From an uncultured Ruminococcus sp. (GTDB lineage: Bacteria > Bacillota > Clostridia > Oscillospirales > Ruminococcaceae), in the NCBI GenBank assembly GCA_900541495.1, contig UQKC01000014.1:1-43544 (forward strand): a DNA stretch of 43,544 bases, read 5' to 3'. Under the pieces are notes generated by a model. It worked only from the letters and a program-made list of their open reading frames with translations. It searched no databases and was not told the origin of the DNA. Made by a program: the position numbers and the translations under genes. Within the stretch, counting starts at the first letter, position 1. Each line of letters opens with the position of its first letter. Of the stretch, positions 1 through 8,944 are shown one piece after another.

Positions 1-1241
1 TGGAAAATGTTGATCATGATGTTCTTGAGCTTAGCGTCAACTTCTTCAAATGTCCATGAAAGTCTTTCGCTGTTCTGGGACATTTCAAGACCCGATGTTG
101 CAACGCCGCCTGCGTTTGCAGCCTTTGCAGGTCCAAAGAGAACGCCTGCTGCCTGGAACTTTTCGATAGCTTCAGGTGTGGAAGGCATATTTGCGCCCTC
201 TGCAACTGCGATTACGCCGTTCTTGATAAGAGCGTCAGCGGATTCGCCGTCGAGTTCGTTCTGTGTTGCGCAAGGAAGAGCGATATCGCACTTGATAGTC
301 CAGATGCCCTTGCAGCCTTCTGTATATGTAGCGTTCTTGTGGCTTGTTCTTGTAACGTATTCCTTGATTCTGCCTCTTTCAACTTCCTTGATCTGCTTAA
401 CGAGGTCGAGTTCGATTCCGTCAGGATCGTGGATATATCCGTTGGAGTCGGAAAGTGCAACCACCTTGCCGCCGAGCTGTGTAGCCTTCTGTGTAGCGTA
501 GATAGCAACGTTGCCCGAACCGGAGATAACAACTGTCTTGCCCTCAAAGCTGTCCTTCTTCATGCAGGAGAGCATTTCGTTTGTGAAGTAGCAAACGCCG
601 TAGCCTGTTGCTTCTGTTCTTGCGAGAGAACCGCCGTAGGAAAGACCCTTGCCTGTGAGAACGCCTGTGAATTCGTTGCGAAGACGCTTATACTGACCGA
701 ACATAAAGCCGATCTCTCTTGCACCTGTACCGATATCGCCTGCAGGAACGTCTGTGTCTGCGCCAATGTGCTTGGAAAGCTCTGTCATAAAGCTCTGGCA
801 GAATGCCATGATCTCTCTGTCGGACTTGCCCTTAGGATCGAAGTCGGAGCCGCCCTTACCGCCGCCCATAGGAAGACCTGTAAGGCTGTTCTTGAAGATC
901 TGCTCGAAGCCGAGGAACTTGATTACTGATGCGCATACGGATGGGTGAAGTCTGATACCGCCCTTGTAAGGTCCGATAGCGGAGTTGAACTGGCAGCGGT
1001 AACCTCTGTTTACCTGAACGTTGCCCTTGTCGTCTACCCATGAAACTCTGAACTGGATGAATCTTTCAGGTTCAACGATTCTGTCGATGATGCCGTTTGT
1101 TTCAAAGGACTTATCCTTTTCAACAACGGGTTCAAAGGATTCGAGAACTTCTCTTACTGCCTGTAAGAATTCCTTTTCGCCGGGATTGCGCTGTTCAACT
1201 TTTTCATAAACCTTCTGGAGATATGCGTTTTTGAATGCCAT
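1..1241 (-). CDS. gdhA: NADP-type glutamate dehydrogenase, C-terminus cut by window edge
   Basis: Reversibly aminates 2-oxoglutarate to glutamate with NAD(P)H, the main ammonium assimilation route in many gut anaerobes; cytoplasmic hexamer. The frame reads without a stop from ATG at 1241 (first residues MAFKNAYLQK) to base 3, giving 413 codons of an expected about 445-450. Visible signatures are the substrate-binding stretch around residues 89-100 (IGPYKGGIRLHP), the catalytic lysine region PMGGGKGGSDFDPKGKSD with K129, PAGDIGTGAREIGFM, and the nucleotide-binding SGSGNVAIY. Family membership is clear; NADP preference is inferred from the short hexameric family. GGGAG at 1250-1255 supports the start. 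A promoter at 1340-1368 on the same strand fits single-gene transcription, divergent from the pilus locus. Confidence 0.96.
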   Translation of the reverse strand, partial: MAFKNAYLQKVYEKVEQRNPGEKEFLQAVREVLESFEPVVEKDKSFETNGIIDRIVEPERFIQFRVSWVDDKGNVQVNRGYRCQFNSAIGPYKGGIRLHPSVCASVIKFLGFEQIFKNSLTGLPMGGGKGGSDFDPKGKSDREIMAFCQSFMTELSKHIGADTDVPAGDIGTGAREIGFMFGQYKRLRNEFTGVLTGKGLSYGGSLARTEATGYGVCYFTNEMLSCMKKDSFEGKTVVISGSGNVAIYATQKATQLGGKVVALSDSNGYIHDPDGIELDLVKQIKEVERGRIKEYVTRTSHKNATYTEGCKGIWTIKCDIALPCATQNELDGESADALIKNGVIAVAEGANMPSTPEAIEKFQAAGVLFGPAKAANAGGVATSGLEMSQNSERLSWTFEEVDAKLKNIMINIF

Positions 1242-1339
1242 TTTGGTTTCCTCCCATTAATAATAGTATATAGTGCTGATGACTCACTCACAGCTTTTCG
1301 TTCCGCCGCTTTTTTGTTACGGAGAACATTACAATTTCT

Positions 1340-1368
1340 ATTATACACTATACATCTTTGGTTTGCAA
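1340..1368 (-). promoter_or_regulatory. Predicted sigma-A promoter of gdhA
   Basis: On the minus strand TTGCAA (1363-1368) and TATAAT (1340-1345) are separated by exactly 17 bases. Transcription would start near 1333 and give a leader of roughly 90 bases before gdhA. Confidence 0.6.
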
Positions 1369-1667
1369 GAGCTTTTTGCCAAAAAATCAAATTTTTTATA
1401 GGTTTACAATATTTGACTATAAATATTGAGCAATATGACGTAATGATGCAGGATTTTGAAAAAAAGTTGCATTGCGGAGGCTTGTTTTTGAGTTATTTGC
1501 AGGAAAAAGCACCGTTGCTGTGCAAGTTTTCGGAGGACAAGAATAGTATACCAAAAAGATGAAATAAATACAAAATCAGGACACATTTTAGACTTAAAAC
1601 ATAGATGTTGTTGAAAGCTTTGTGATAAACGTACAATATTTTTAGACATTTTGTTGAAAATAACATA

Positions 1668-1696
1668 TTGCCAATTTGTAACCAAAATGTTATAAT
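1668..1696 (+). promoter_or_regulatory. Predicted sigma-A promoter of the pilC operon
   Basis: TTGCCA (1668-1673) and TATAAT (1691-1696) with a 17-base spacer lie about 70 bases upstream of pilC, followed by a clear GGAGGTG ribosome binding site at 1748-1754. Confidence 0.65.
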
Positions 1697-1764
1697 AGGG
1701 GTAGTATCTTGGGGCAGGGTGTGCCCTTAAATCTTTTTTATCCAACCGGAGGTGTAAATCCTAT

Positions 1765-2958
1765 ATGAAGACATTTATCTACACCGCCACAGACGTTCAG
1801 GGCAATACTGTCAAGAACGCTCGAATGACGGCTGAGGATGTAAATGACTTTTTGGAAAAGATCCACGAAAAGGGGCTTTTTTGCTCCAGCTACAAGGAAG
1901 CTTCTTCCAAAACGACAAACACTCTTCATAAGTTCACGACAAAAGAGCTCTCCAATGACTGCAGACAGCTCAGCGCAATGCTGACATCGGGACTCACACT
2001 CGTCAAGGCGCTCGATATCCTGTATAAAGAGCAGGAAAAGAAAGCGCAGAAGCAGATCTATCAGGAGATCTACGAAGAAGTTCAGAAGGGTTCGTCTTTC
2101 TCAGACGCTCTCAAAATGCAGCAGGGTGCATTCCCGAACTTTATGATCTCAATGGTTCAGGCAGGTGAAGCTTCGGGTTCTCTTGACGTTATTTCAAAGC
2201 GACTTGAAGATAACTACGCAAAGGAAGCTAAACTCAACAACAAGATCAAAGGCTCAATGATGTATCCTATTATCCTTGCTGTTCTCTGCGTAGCGATCGT
2301 TGTTCTCCTTTTTACATTTATCATGCCTACATTCAAGGATATGATGAGAGAAGAGGATATGAAGGGTATCACAGGTGCTCTTTTTGCATTCTCCGACAGC
2401 CTTATCGGCTACTGGTATGTTTACATAGCTGTTATCCTCGGCGTTATCTTTGCAGTAAAGTATGCTCTTAAAGTTCCGTCGATACATTATAAATGGGATA
2501 AACTGAAATGTAAAGGTCCCGGCTTCGGAAAGCTTATCGTAAAGGTTTATACCGGTAAATTCGCAAGAACGCTTTCTTCGCTTTATTCCTCCGGTATCCC
2601 GATGGTCGAAGCACTTGAGCGTTCAGCTGCTATCCTTAACAATGACTATATCGAAAAGGCTTTTGAAACGGTCGTTGACGAAGTAAAGCAGGGTGAACAG
2701 CTCTCTGTTTCCATTCAGAGAACAGGCATTTTCGAATCAATGTTCGTTTCTATCATCTATGTTGGTGAGGAATCCGGTGCGCTCGATACCATTCTTACAA
2801 AGTCCGCTGAATTCTATGAAGATGAATCAGACGCTGCTATCGGACGTCTTGTCGGTATGATCGAGCCTGTAATGATCATCTTTATGGGTACTGCGATCGG
2901 TTTCGTTATTGCAGGTATCCTTCCGGCTCTTTACGGTTCGTTCGAAAATATCCAGTAA
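1765..2958 (+). CDS. pilC: Type IV pilus / type II secretion inner-membrane platform protein PilC (GspF family)
   Basis: Polytopic platform protein that couples the PilB/PilT motor to pilin subunits. The 397 residues match the usual length of about 400. Two T2SSF repeats are visible, about 62-185 and 265-388, each with the family signature: MVQAGEASGSLDVI near 130 and YVGEESGALDTIL near 332. Hydrophobic segments lie at about 167-189, 213-235 and 367-389. The N-terminal part (MKTFIYTATDVQGN) has the usual short beta-rich cap. GGAGGTG ten bases upstream supports this ATG. It is the first gene of a run continuing into pilM-pilN and pilO, so it heads the assembly operon. Confidence 0.95.
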   Translation: MKTFIYTATDVQGNTVKNARMTAEDVNDFLEKIHEKGLFCSSYKEASSKTTNTLHKFTTKELSNDCRQLSAMLTSGLTLVKALDILYKEQEKKAQKQIYQEIYEEVQKGSSFSDALKMQQGAFPNFMISMVQAGEASGSLDVISKRLEDNYAKEAKLNNKIKGSMMYPIILAVLCVAIVVLLFTFIMPTFKDMMREEDMKGITGALFAFSDSLIGYWYVYIAVILGVIFAVKYALKVPSIHYKWDKLKCKGPGFGKLIVKVYTGKFARTLSSLYSSGIPMVEALERSAAILNNDYIEKAFETVVDEVKQGEQLSVSIQRTGIFESMFVSIIYVGEESGALDTILTKSAEFYEDESDAAIGRLVGMIEPVMIIFMGTAIGFVIAGILPALYGSFENIQ

Positions 2959-3001
2959 AAATAAAAATCTATTAAAAAAATAAATCAGTGAGGTGACGAG
3001 T

Positions 3002-4510
3002 ATGCTTTCATTTGATATTACCGACAGACATATTCGAATTATTCGTGGTACAGAAGCAAACAACAAGATCAAGGTTTCCGCTGCTGCTACCATCGATCTC
3101 GAAGAAGGTCTTATCGTTAATGGTCACATTAAAGATATACCTAAAATCGCAACAATAATCAACGAAGAACTCAAAAACAAGAAGATGGCTGACAAGGAAG
3201 CTGTTATCAGCATTTCCTCGAACCTTGTTATCTTCAAGGAATTACATATCCCTAAGGCAAAGGGCGCTCAGCTCCTTTCAATGGTCCAGAACCAGATGCA
3301 GCATACAATGGGTATTGCTGACGACTATTCGATCTCCTACACCATCGCGGGTGAGATCGAAGAGGACGGCGTTGCAGCTCTTAAGATACTTGCAACAGCC
3401 TGCCCGTTTGAAGTCGTTGACTGCTTCAGAAAGGTGTTCTCAATGCTCGGCATAGGACTTCGTTCCGTAGCCGTTGCCTGCAACACTATTTCAAGACTTA
3501 TCATTTCCGATCCGAAGATGAAGGCTAAAATGCCTATGCTCCTCGTTCAGATCGACCCGAACTTCGTAAGCCTTAACCTCTATGAGAACAATCAGCTTAC
3601 ATTCTCACGTTTTGCATCGATCGACGCTGTTGACTATGACAACTCCGAGGACTACATCTACGAAGCTGTTACCGAGAACATCTCCCGTATGTTCCAGTTC
3701 CAGAGATCGAGAAATCCCGAAGATCCTATCAAGAACGTTGTTTTCTACGGTGATACAACAGAGTATATCCGTCTTACAAATGCTCTTGAATCCCTCGATA
3801 TCACAACGAGCCTCCTCGGCGTTCCGAACAACGTCGGCGGCTATGAAAACTTTGAGTTCCAGGCTTATGCAAACGCTATCGGCGCTATGCTCAGAAGCAA
3901 CAAGGACTCCGAAAGAATCAACCTTATCGAAACAGACGCAACATCGGGACGTTCTGCTGCAGGTGCTTCCTTCGTTGCTACAGTTGTAGTCGCAGCTATC
4001 GCTTCGATCGCTCTCGTTGCAGGTATTACTCTCGGCGCAAACGTTGTAAAGAGCCAGTATGAGGACGATACCGCGACAATTCAGGCATGGCTTGACAGCC
4101 CCGAAACAGCACAGAAGACTGCCGCTGTTGATACTGCACAGGCAAAGCTTGACAAGGTAAATTCGTTCCGCGGCAGCCTTGAAGAAGCTAAGGGCTACTT
4201 CGATTCGCTTCCTGTATTCACAACAGAAGTTAAAACGACCCTCGAGGAAAACTTCAAGGGCACAGATGCAAAGATACTTAGCTACACTTTCGCCAACGGT
4301 GAGATCACTCTTCAGTGCAGAGCTGATGATAACCAGACACCTGCAAAGGTAGTTACGAATTTTGTCGAGCAGGACGCTTTCTCCAATATAACCTACACAG
4401 GTTACAGCAGCTCGTCGGATAAGGATTCGGTAAAGGAAGTATATGATTTCACGATCTTTGTCCAGATAAAGGAAGTCGTTCCCGAAGAAACAACAGAGGA
4501 GGCTGAATAA
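3002..4510 (+). CDS. pilM: PilM-PilN fusion, type IV pilus alignment complex
   Basis: The first about 290 residues look like PilM, the cytoplasmic actin/FtsA-fold protein: MLSFDITDRHIRIIRG opens the fold, with ISSNLVIFKELHIP and VAVACNTISRLII further on. From about residue 321 a single membrane helix (about 324-346, Ala/Val/Ile-rich) is followed by a helical, periplasm-type region of about 150 residues, the architecture of PilN. In most bacteria these are two genes, so this 502-residue protein appears to be a natural fusion. A GTG at 2993 lies in frame but is part of the ribosome binding site GTGAGGTG; the ATG at 3002, seven bases after AGGTG, is the better start. pilO follows after 2 bases. 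Confidence 0.82.
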   Translation: MLSFDITDRHIRIIRGTEANNKIKVSAAATIDLEEGLIVNGHIKDIPKIATIINEELKNKKMADKEAVISISSNLVIFKELHIPKAKGAQLLSMVQNQMQHTMGIADDYSISYTIAGEIEEDGVAALKILATACPFEVVDCFRKVFSMLGIGLRSVAVACNTISRLIISDPKMKAKMPMLLVQIDPNFVSLNLYENNQLTFSRFASIDAVDYDNSEDYIYEAVTENISRMFQFQRSRNPEDPIKNVVFYGDTTEYIRLTNALESLDITTSLLGVPNNVGGYENFEFQAYANAIGAMLRSNKDSERINLIETDATSGRSAAGASFVATVVVAAIASIALVAGITLGANVVKSQYEDDTATIQAWLDSPETAQKTAAVDTAQAKLDKVNSFRGSLEEAKGYFDSLPVFTTEVKTTLEENFKGTDAKILSYTFANGEITLQCRADDNQTPAKVVTNFVEQDAFSNITYTGYSSSSDKDSVKEVYDFTIFVQIKEVVPEETTEEAE

Positions 4511-4512
4511 GA

Positions 4513-5268
4513 ATGAAGCTTTCATACAGAGATAAAGTAATTTTTGTTGCAGCGATCGTTATAATTATTATCGTTGCGGGTATTTTCGTTTTCATCAAGC
4601 CTAAGTTTGAGGAAATGAACTATGCAAAGAGCGCACTCCAGGCAAAACAGTCAGAACAGGCTGACGTTGAAGCTAAGATAAACACCCTCCCTGATATCGT
4701 TGCTGCACTTAAATCCGCAGCACAGGATGTTGGCGAGATCCAGGAATATTTTATGCCTGAGCAGGATCCATACCTCAACGAACAGTATGTCCGTGAGATC
4801 CTCGGAAAGAATGTAACAGTTCGCGGAATGAACACTCAGTACACATCCGCTGACGATATTGAACAGTATGTCGTAAATGCGCAGAATATCGCAGCCTGCG
4901 ATATCTTCATCGACAGCGACCTTTACAATGAGCTTCCGCAGGAAGTCTATGATGCATATAATAAGGCAAACAAGCGCACAGGCGGCAGCAGCATTATCGG
5001 CGTTACATCTATGACCGTTGATTACAGAGATAAAATGGATTATTCCGGACTTTATAAGTTTATTGACGCTGTAAAGGAAGACGGCAAGACTATTATCGTC
5101 ACCGAATTCAATAAGGGCGAAGATGAACAGAGTGCAGCAGAGGTAGAAGGCTCAATAAATCTTAAGATCTATTCCATCTATTATCTGGATACCGATAAGG
5201 TAATGGAAGAAAGCGACGAGTTCGTTTTTGATCCGAATCTTGTTGCAGCAGAAGAAACAGCAGAGTAA
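4513..5268 (+). CDS. pilO: PilO-like pilus alignment protein
   Basis: 251 residues with one membrane helix at about 8-28 and a following charged, coiled-coil-prone stretch (about 30-75) that leads into a globular extracytoplasmic domain. PilO partners PilN to connect the motor platform to the outer parts of the pilus machine. The sequence itself is weakly conserved; the call rests on topology, size and the position directly after pilM-pilN. The start has AGGAGG overlapping the end of the upstream gene. The protein ends with an acidic tail (residues like AAEETAE). GspM-like is the alternative name. Confidence 0.72.
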   Translation: MKLSYRDKVIFVAAIVIIIIVAGIFVFIKPKFEEMNYAKSALQAKQSEQADVEAKINTLPDIVAALKSAAQDVGEIQEYFMPEQDPYLNEQYVREILGKNVTVRGMNTQYTSADDIEQYVVNAQNIAACDIFIDSDLYNELPQEVYDAYNKANKRTGGSSIIGVTSMTVDYRDKMDYSGLYKFIDAVKEDGKTIIVTEFNKGEDEQSAAEVEGSINLKIYSIYYLDTDKVMEESDEFVFDPNLVAAEETAE

Positions 5269-5282
5269 ATCAAGATCCACAC

Positions 5283-5310
5283 GCCGATGAAGAAACCTTT
5301 CTTCATCGGC
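5283..5310 (+). other. Strong hairpin between pilO and the PilX-like gene
   Basis: GCCGATGAAGAAA (5283-5295) pairs with TTTCTTCATCGGC (5298-5310), 13 of 13 positions. No T-run follows (ATAAGTGGC), so it is not a standard terminator. It could be an mRNA stabiliser or processing site between the platform genes and the prepilin genes. Confidence 0.6.
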
Positions 5311-5395
5311 ATAAGTGGCATATAGAGAAAATATTTTAAAGAAGAAAAGATTTTGTTCATACCCCGGCATAAAATTTTAAGAAAGGGTGGAAAAA

Positions 5396-8386
5396 ATGGC
5401 AAAAATCAGTACCGATAAGAAAAAAAGCCTTCGGGGTGTTGTTCTTATCATGGTTGTTACGGTAATGTTTGTTCTTATCATAATGCTGCTGGCAACATTG
5501 AGCGTTGTTTCAACGGCACAGAACAGATATTATACGAAGTATGAAGAAAACCAGGCATATTACACGGCAAGGTCGGCTTTGGACGTGTTTACACAAAAGC
5601 TCCTTTGCGACAGTGATTACTATGCGTATGATGAAACAGGTTCTTCTCCGAGAACTTATAAATACACAATGGTCGATATGTCCAAGTCCGCTTCGGAAAA
5701 GGCGGGTGCGCAAAGCCCTGATACAAAAATGAAGCAGGGTTTGGCTATCGAATTTGAAATGTATAAGATCCCTGCAAAGAATGATGCGGGTTTTGCATCT
5801 AACTTTGCGGAGAGTGACTATATATTTGGTGAAACCGCTGCTATTGCGGAAGATAAAAACTATTCTGTCGATACAACTCTCGGCACTGATACGGGAATAA
5901 CCTACAAGATCACCTTCCCCAAGATCGCAAACAGCACGGGAGGCACGACGAACGATTACGGCAGATTTGTTGACACCGACAGCACAACTTCCGAACAGAT
6001 CGCTGTTATAAAGGTCACCGTTGATGAAAGACATTTCAACTTCGGCGGAGCGAATGCAGACGCTTTCGGAGCAATGACAGATGCTCAGCTCAAAACCTGT
6101 TCGGCAGGAAGCGTAAGCTATACCGATCCGACTTCGGGCGTGACAACTACCTACACTGACGATCAGCTCAAGGAAGCTATCCGCCTCGGCGACAGACTTA
6201 AAGATAAAATGCGCCTTAAAGTCGAAGCTGAAGTCCAGTTTATGGACGTAACAGGCACGGCTGTGCTTTATTACGATACGTCCGAAAAGCCTGTTGTAAA
6301 CTCTTCAAACGCTATCACATCTATAAGTGATATCAGCAGCAGCTCCGGTGTATTCCCGATCGGCGGCGCAAGCGGTCTTTCCGGCGGTCTTCAGCTTAAT
6401 GACGACGCGGTAGTTTGCGGAAGCTTGTTTATTACCGGCGATTCCGATATTACTTCAAATGTTTCTATCTATATGTTCAAGGATACTTTGCATACATACA
6501 GAGGAAATATTAAATATTCAAACAAGTATCCTATATTTGAAGAAGAGGGTTCGGTCATATATTCAACTGGAAGTGTAACATTTCCTCTTGATGAGGACTT
6601 CGGCTCGTCGAGCACGAAGACAAATGTTATTGCTCAAAACGTCACGTTCAGCGGAAATGGTTTGAAAACAGATTTTTACGGAAAGATTTTTTCTGACGTA
6701 TTTTGTGTTTTAGGTAATGCAGATGAACTTACTGTTTCAGACAGAGCGTATACAAATTATGTAAATATCGACAGTATAGCGAGCTTTTCGGAAGGTGAAG
6801 TTGCGTTCACAAATACCAATGTACTGGCTATGTGTGCGTCAAAAATCACTGTAGCAAAGGGATTCATATTTACAATAGGCGGTGTGACAGACAAATATTC
6901 ATATGATCCTACGCTCGGGGTGATGACTTCCGAAACGGATCCTTCAGTGTCCTATCTTGTTTCGGGTGTACCGGCATTTGACTTTGACAGTTCAAAGGAA
7001 CTGTACATAAACTATAATGTGCCTGATGATACGACTACATCTTTGGTGGTTGACGGATATACGTTTACTTCGGATTATCAGAAAGAATTTAAACTTCCGG
7101 CACAGCTTGCAGGAAAATCAGACAGCACCGTTATAATACCTACCTGTAAGAGCATTTACAGCCAGGTTTATAAGGACAGCGCATTCATAAACGAAGCTAC
7201 GGATACAGGAACTAACGGTGATCTCAACGCTTTTGTAAAACCAACCATTGATACATCAGCAATAACGGCTACAGATGCTGACGGCAACTTTATTGCAGAT
7301 AATATTATCGAAGGCATCGCAAACGGCACTATCAACGACGGTAACTACTATAGCTATGGTATCTCCTGGAGTGACTGGAACGACCAGACAACTTCATGGT
7401 GGCCTACAGTTCAAGTCAGACCCGGTATCAAATCCTGTGTAACGGATGCGATAAACACATATAAAACCACAGATTCCACTTATCTTGCAGCTTTGGCAAC
7501 TTATTATTCCAACTATATTTCGGGCGCAGAAAAAGCGGGCGCAACAAACTCCTCGCTTCTCGATTATACATCTGCTTCAAGCCCGATCACGCTTGAAACA
7601 CTCGACTGGTCAACAATTGATCTTTCAAGCTACACTGCCGCAGATCAGTCCGCTATCCAGAGCCTTGGTGCGACCAAGGTCATTAAGTCAAGCGGATATC
7701 TTCAGTCGTATACAAAATACTACAAAGAATATGGTACACAGACAGAGCCCATTATCATCGACGCAACAGCAAATGATATAGTTATCCAGCTCGGCGCGGA
7801 GAACGGATTCGGAACAAATCAGGAAGGCAACAGTGCATCACTCCTTTTCAGAGGCTACTTTGTAGTTGTCGGAGAGGGAAATGTCAAGTTCTATCTCCCT
7901 GACGGAACTGCATCGGGAACAAGCAGAAATTATGAGCTTGGCCACCCGTCGGCCAGCGGCCAGGGCTTCCACGTTGCAACCTATGATATTGAAAAGCTCA
8001 TCAGGGGCAACGGCGCAATGCGTCTTGGCAATGACACGAATGCAACAAAAGCTCCGAACGTTTGGTTCTACGCAGGAAACGGTGTAGAAAGCATCACGCT
8101 CGGTTCGCCTAACGATGGTTTCCTTTCCGCTTATGTTTACTGCCCATTTGCGAAATATACCTTTGCAGCAGGAAGCGGCAGAACTATCACAAACGGCACA
8201 TATTACAATAACACACAGGTAATTTCGGGTTCTTCAAGCGGTTACAGTATCGCAGGTTCGATCATCTGCGCAGGCTATTCATCTTCCAACAAGGTCGGCG
8301 TAGCTTACCTCAATCCTGAAAGCAACAACTACACACCGGGCGATCCTCAGTTCCAGTGGAAAGCATACCAGTATGCAAGAAACTAA
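5396..8386 (+). CDS. Giant GspK/PilX-like minor prepilin, candidate pilus tip protein
   Basis: A 996-residue protein with a class III prepilin-like N-terminus: positive leader, SLRG then a hydrophobic helix (about 15-40), so cleavage after G14 is plausible. Position +5 of the mature form is Met rather than Glu, as in GspK and PilX families, which cap the fibre. GspK is about 300 residues, so this ectodomain is about three times larger. It is rich in Ser, Thr, Asn, Gly and Asp, with a central part (about 310-600) of short beta-strand-like repeats (for example VVCGSLFITG) that may form a beta-helix; this is inference. GTG at 5387 is in frame but sits inside the ribosome binding site AAAGGGTGG, so ATG 5396 is preferred. 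Two prepilins follow 10 and 14 bases apart, as in pseudopilin tip operons. Codon use in the middle looks more AT-rich than at both ends. Confidence 0.75.
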   Translation: MAKISTDKKKSLRGVVLIMVVTVMFVLIIMLLATLSVVSTAQNRYYTKYEENQAYYTARSALDVFTQKLLCDSDYYAYDETGSSPRTYKYTMVDMSKSASEKAGAQSPDTKMKQGLAIEFEMYKIPAKNDAGFASNFAESDYIFGETAAIAEDKNYSVDTTLGTDTGITYKITFPKIANSTGGTTNDYGRFVDTDSTTSEQIAVIKVTVDERHFNFGGANADAFGAMTDAQLKTCSAGSVSYTDPTSGVTTTYTDDQLKEAIRLGDRLKDKMRLKVEAEVQFMDVTGTAVLYYDTSEKPVVNSSNAITSISDISSSSGVFPIGGASGLSGGLQLNDDAVVCGSLFITGDSDITSNVSIYMFKDTLHTYRGNIKYSNKYPIFEEEGSVIYSTGSVTFPLDEDFGSSSTKTNVIAQNVTFSGNGLKTDFYGKIFSDVFCVLGNADELTVSDRAYTNYVNIDSIASFSEGEVAFTNTNVLAMCASKITVAKGFIFTIGGVTDKYSYDPTLGVMTSETDPSVSYLVSGVPAFDFDSSKELYINYNVPDDTTTSLVVDGYTFTSDYQKEFKLPAQLAGKSDSTVIIPTCKSIYSQVYKDSAFINEATDTGTNGDLNAFVKPTIDTSAITATDADGNFIADNIIEGIANGTINDGNYYSYGISWSDWNDQTTSWWPTVQVRPGIKSCVTDAINTYKTTDSTYLAALATYYSNYISGAEKAGATNSSLLDYTSASSPITLETLDWSTIDLSSYTAADQSAIQSLGATKVIKSSGYLQSYTKYYKEYGTQTEPIIIDATANDIVIQLGAENGFGTNQEGNSASLLFRGYFVVVGEGNVKFYLPDGTASGTSRNYELGHPSASGQGFHVATYDIEKLIRGNGAMRLGNDTNATKAPNVWFYAGNGVESITLGSPNDGFLSAYVYCPFAKYTFAAGSGRTITNGTYYNNTQVISGSSSGYSIAGSIICAGYSSSNKVGVAYLNPESNNYTPGDPQFQWKAYQYARN

Positions 8387-8396
8387 GGAGGTAGAG

Positions 8397-8930
8397 ATGA
8401 TGAAAAATTCAAAGACCAAAGGCTTTACCCTCATTGAGTGTCTTATAGCACTTGCGATCCTCGGTATCGGCTCTCTCGTTATGGCACAGATCTATGCCAA
8501 TGTAAGCAAAAGCAATCTCTCAAATCATAATATTAACACAAGCCTTTCATATCAGATGAAAAAGGTTGAAGATGCAACCGGTTCGGATGCTATTGCAATG
8601 TATTTCGGTGGGGAGGATCCGTCTACGCATCTCCCCATACCGGATGCGAATGCTGCAGACTCAAACGCTGATAAAAAGCCTCCGCATAAGCAGGGTATCT
8701 CGGCTACCGATCTTACCAAACCAAATGTAAAGCTTGTCAGCAGCTATGGTTCGCATACCTACAGCTTTCCGGTCGATATTTATGTTCTTCTTACCCGTGA
8801 CAGCAACAACAATCCGTCAAAGGTATACAATTCCGGAACAGGAACATGGAGCGATAACCCCTCCTATAAAGGCCCGACGGAAAAAGATATCGCACTTCGC
8901 TACAGATATATTGTGGGTCATAATAACTAA
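8397..8930 (+). CDS. Minor type IV prepilin (GspI/PilV-like)
   Basis: 177 residues. The leader MMKNSKTKG ends at G9, followed by FTLIECLIALAILGIGSL, the class III cleavage site with Glu at +5. The remaining about 150 residues form a small, poorly conserved globular domain with no family signature I can name. The early position of a Cys-containing helix (FTLIECLIAL) is like GspI/PilV-type minor pilins. AAGGAGGT at 8385-8392 places initiation at ATG 8397 or 8400; an upstream in-frame ATG at 8373 lies inside the preceding gene and has no ribosome binding site. It would be processed by the PilD encoded at 9748-10755 and probably joins the tip complex with its neighbours. Confidence 0.85.
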   Translation: MMKNSKTKGFTLIECLIALAILGIGSLVMAQIYANVSKSNLSNHNINTSLSYQMKKVEDATGSDAIAMYFGGEDPSTHLPIPDANAADSNADKKPPHKQGISATDLTKPNVKLVSSYGSHTYSFPVDIYVLLTRDSNNNPSKVYNSGTGTWSDNPSYKGPTEKDIALRYRYIVGHNN

Positions 8931-8944
8931 CGGGAGGAACTTTA

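Larger units (their letters stand above)
1242..1764. other. Divergent intergenic region gdhA / pilC
   Basis: This 523-base AT-rich stretch holds the two divergent promoters listed separately. The middle part, about 1370-1660, shows no convincing gene, hairpin or repeat to me. Confidence 0.6.

Noticed and set aside
2993..3001. GTG start for pilM-pilN, nine bases upstream
   Set aside because: The GTG is part of the ribosome binding site itself; the ATG at 3002 is correctly spaced.
3605..4525. Long open frame of 306 codons on the minus strand under pilM-pilN
   Set aside because: Cys/Ser-rich composition, no domain, no ribosome binding site, and the plus-strand gene is clearly real; this is a codon-bias shadow.
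5387..5395. GTG start for the PilX-like gene
   Set aside because: It lies within AAAGGGTGG, the likely ribosome binding site of ATG 5396.
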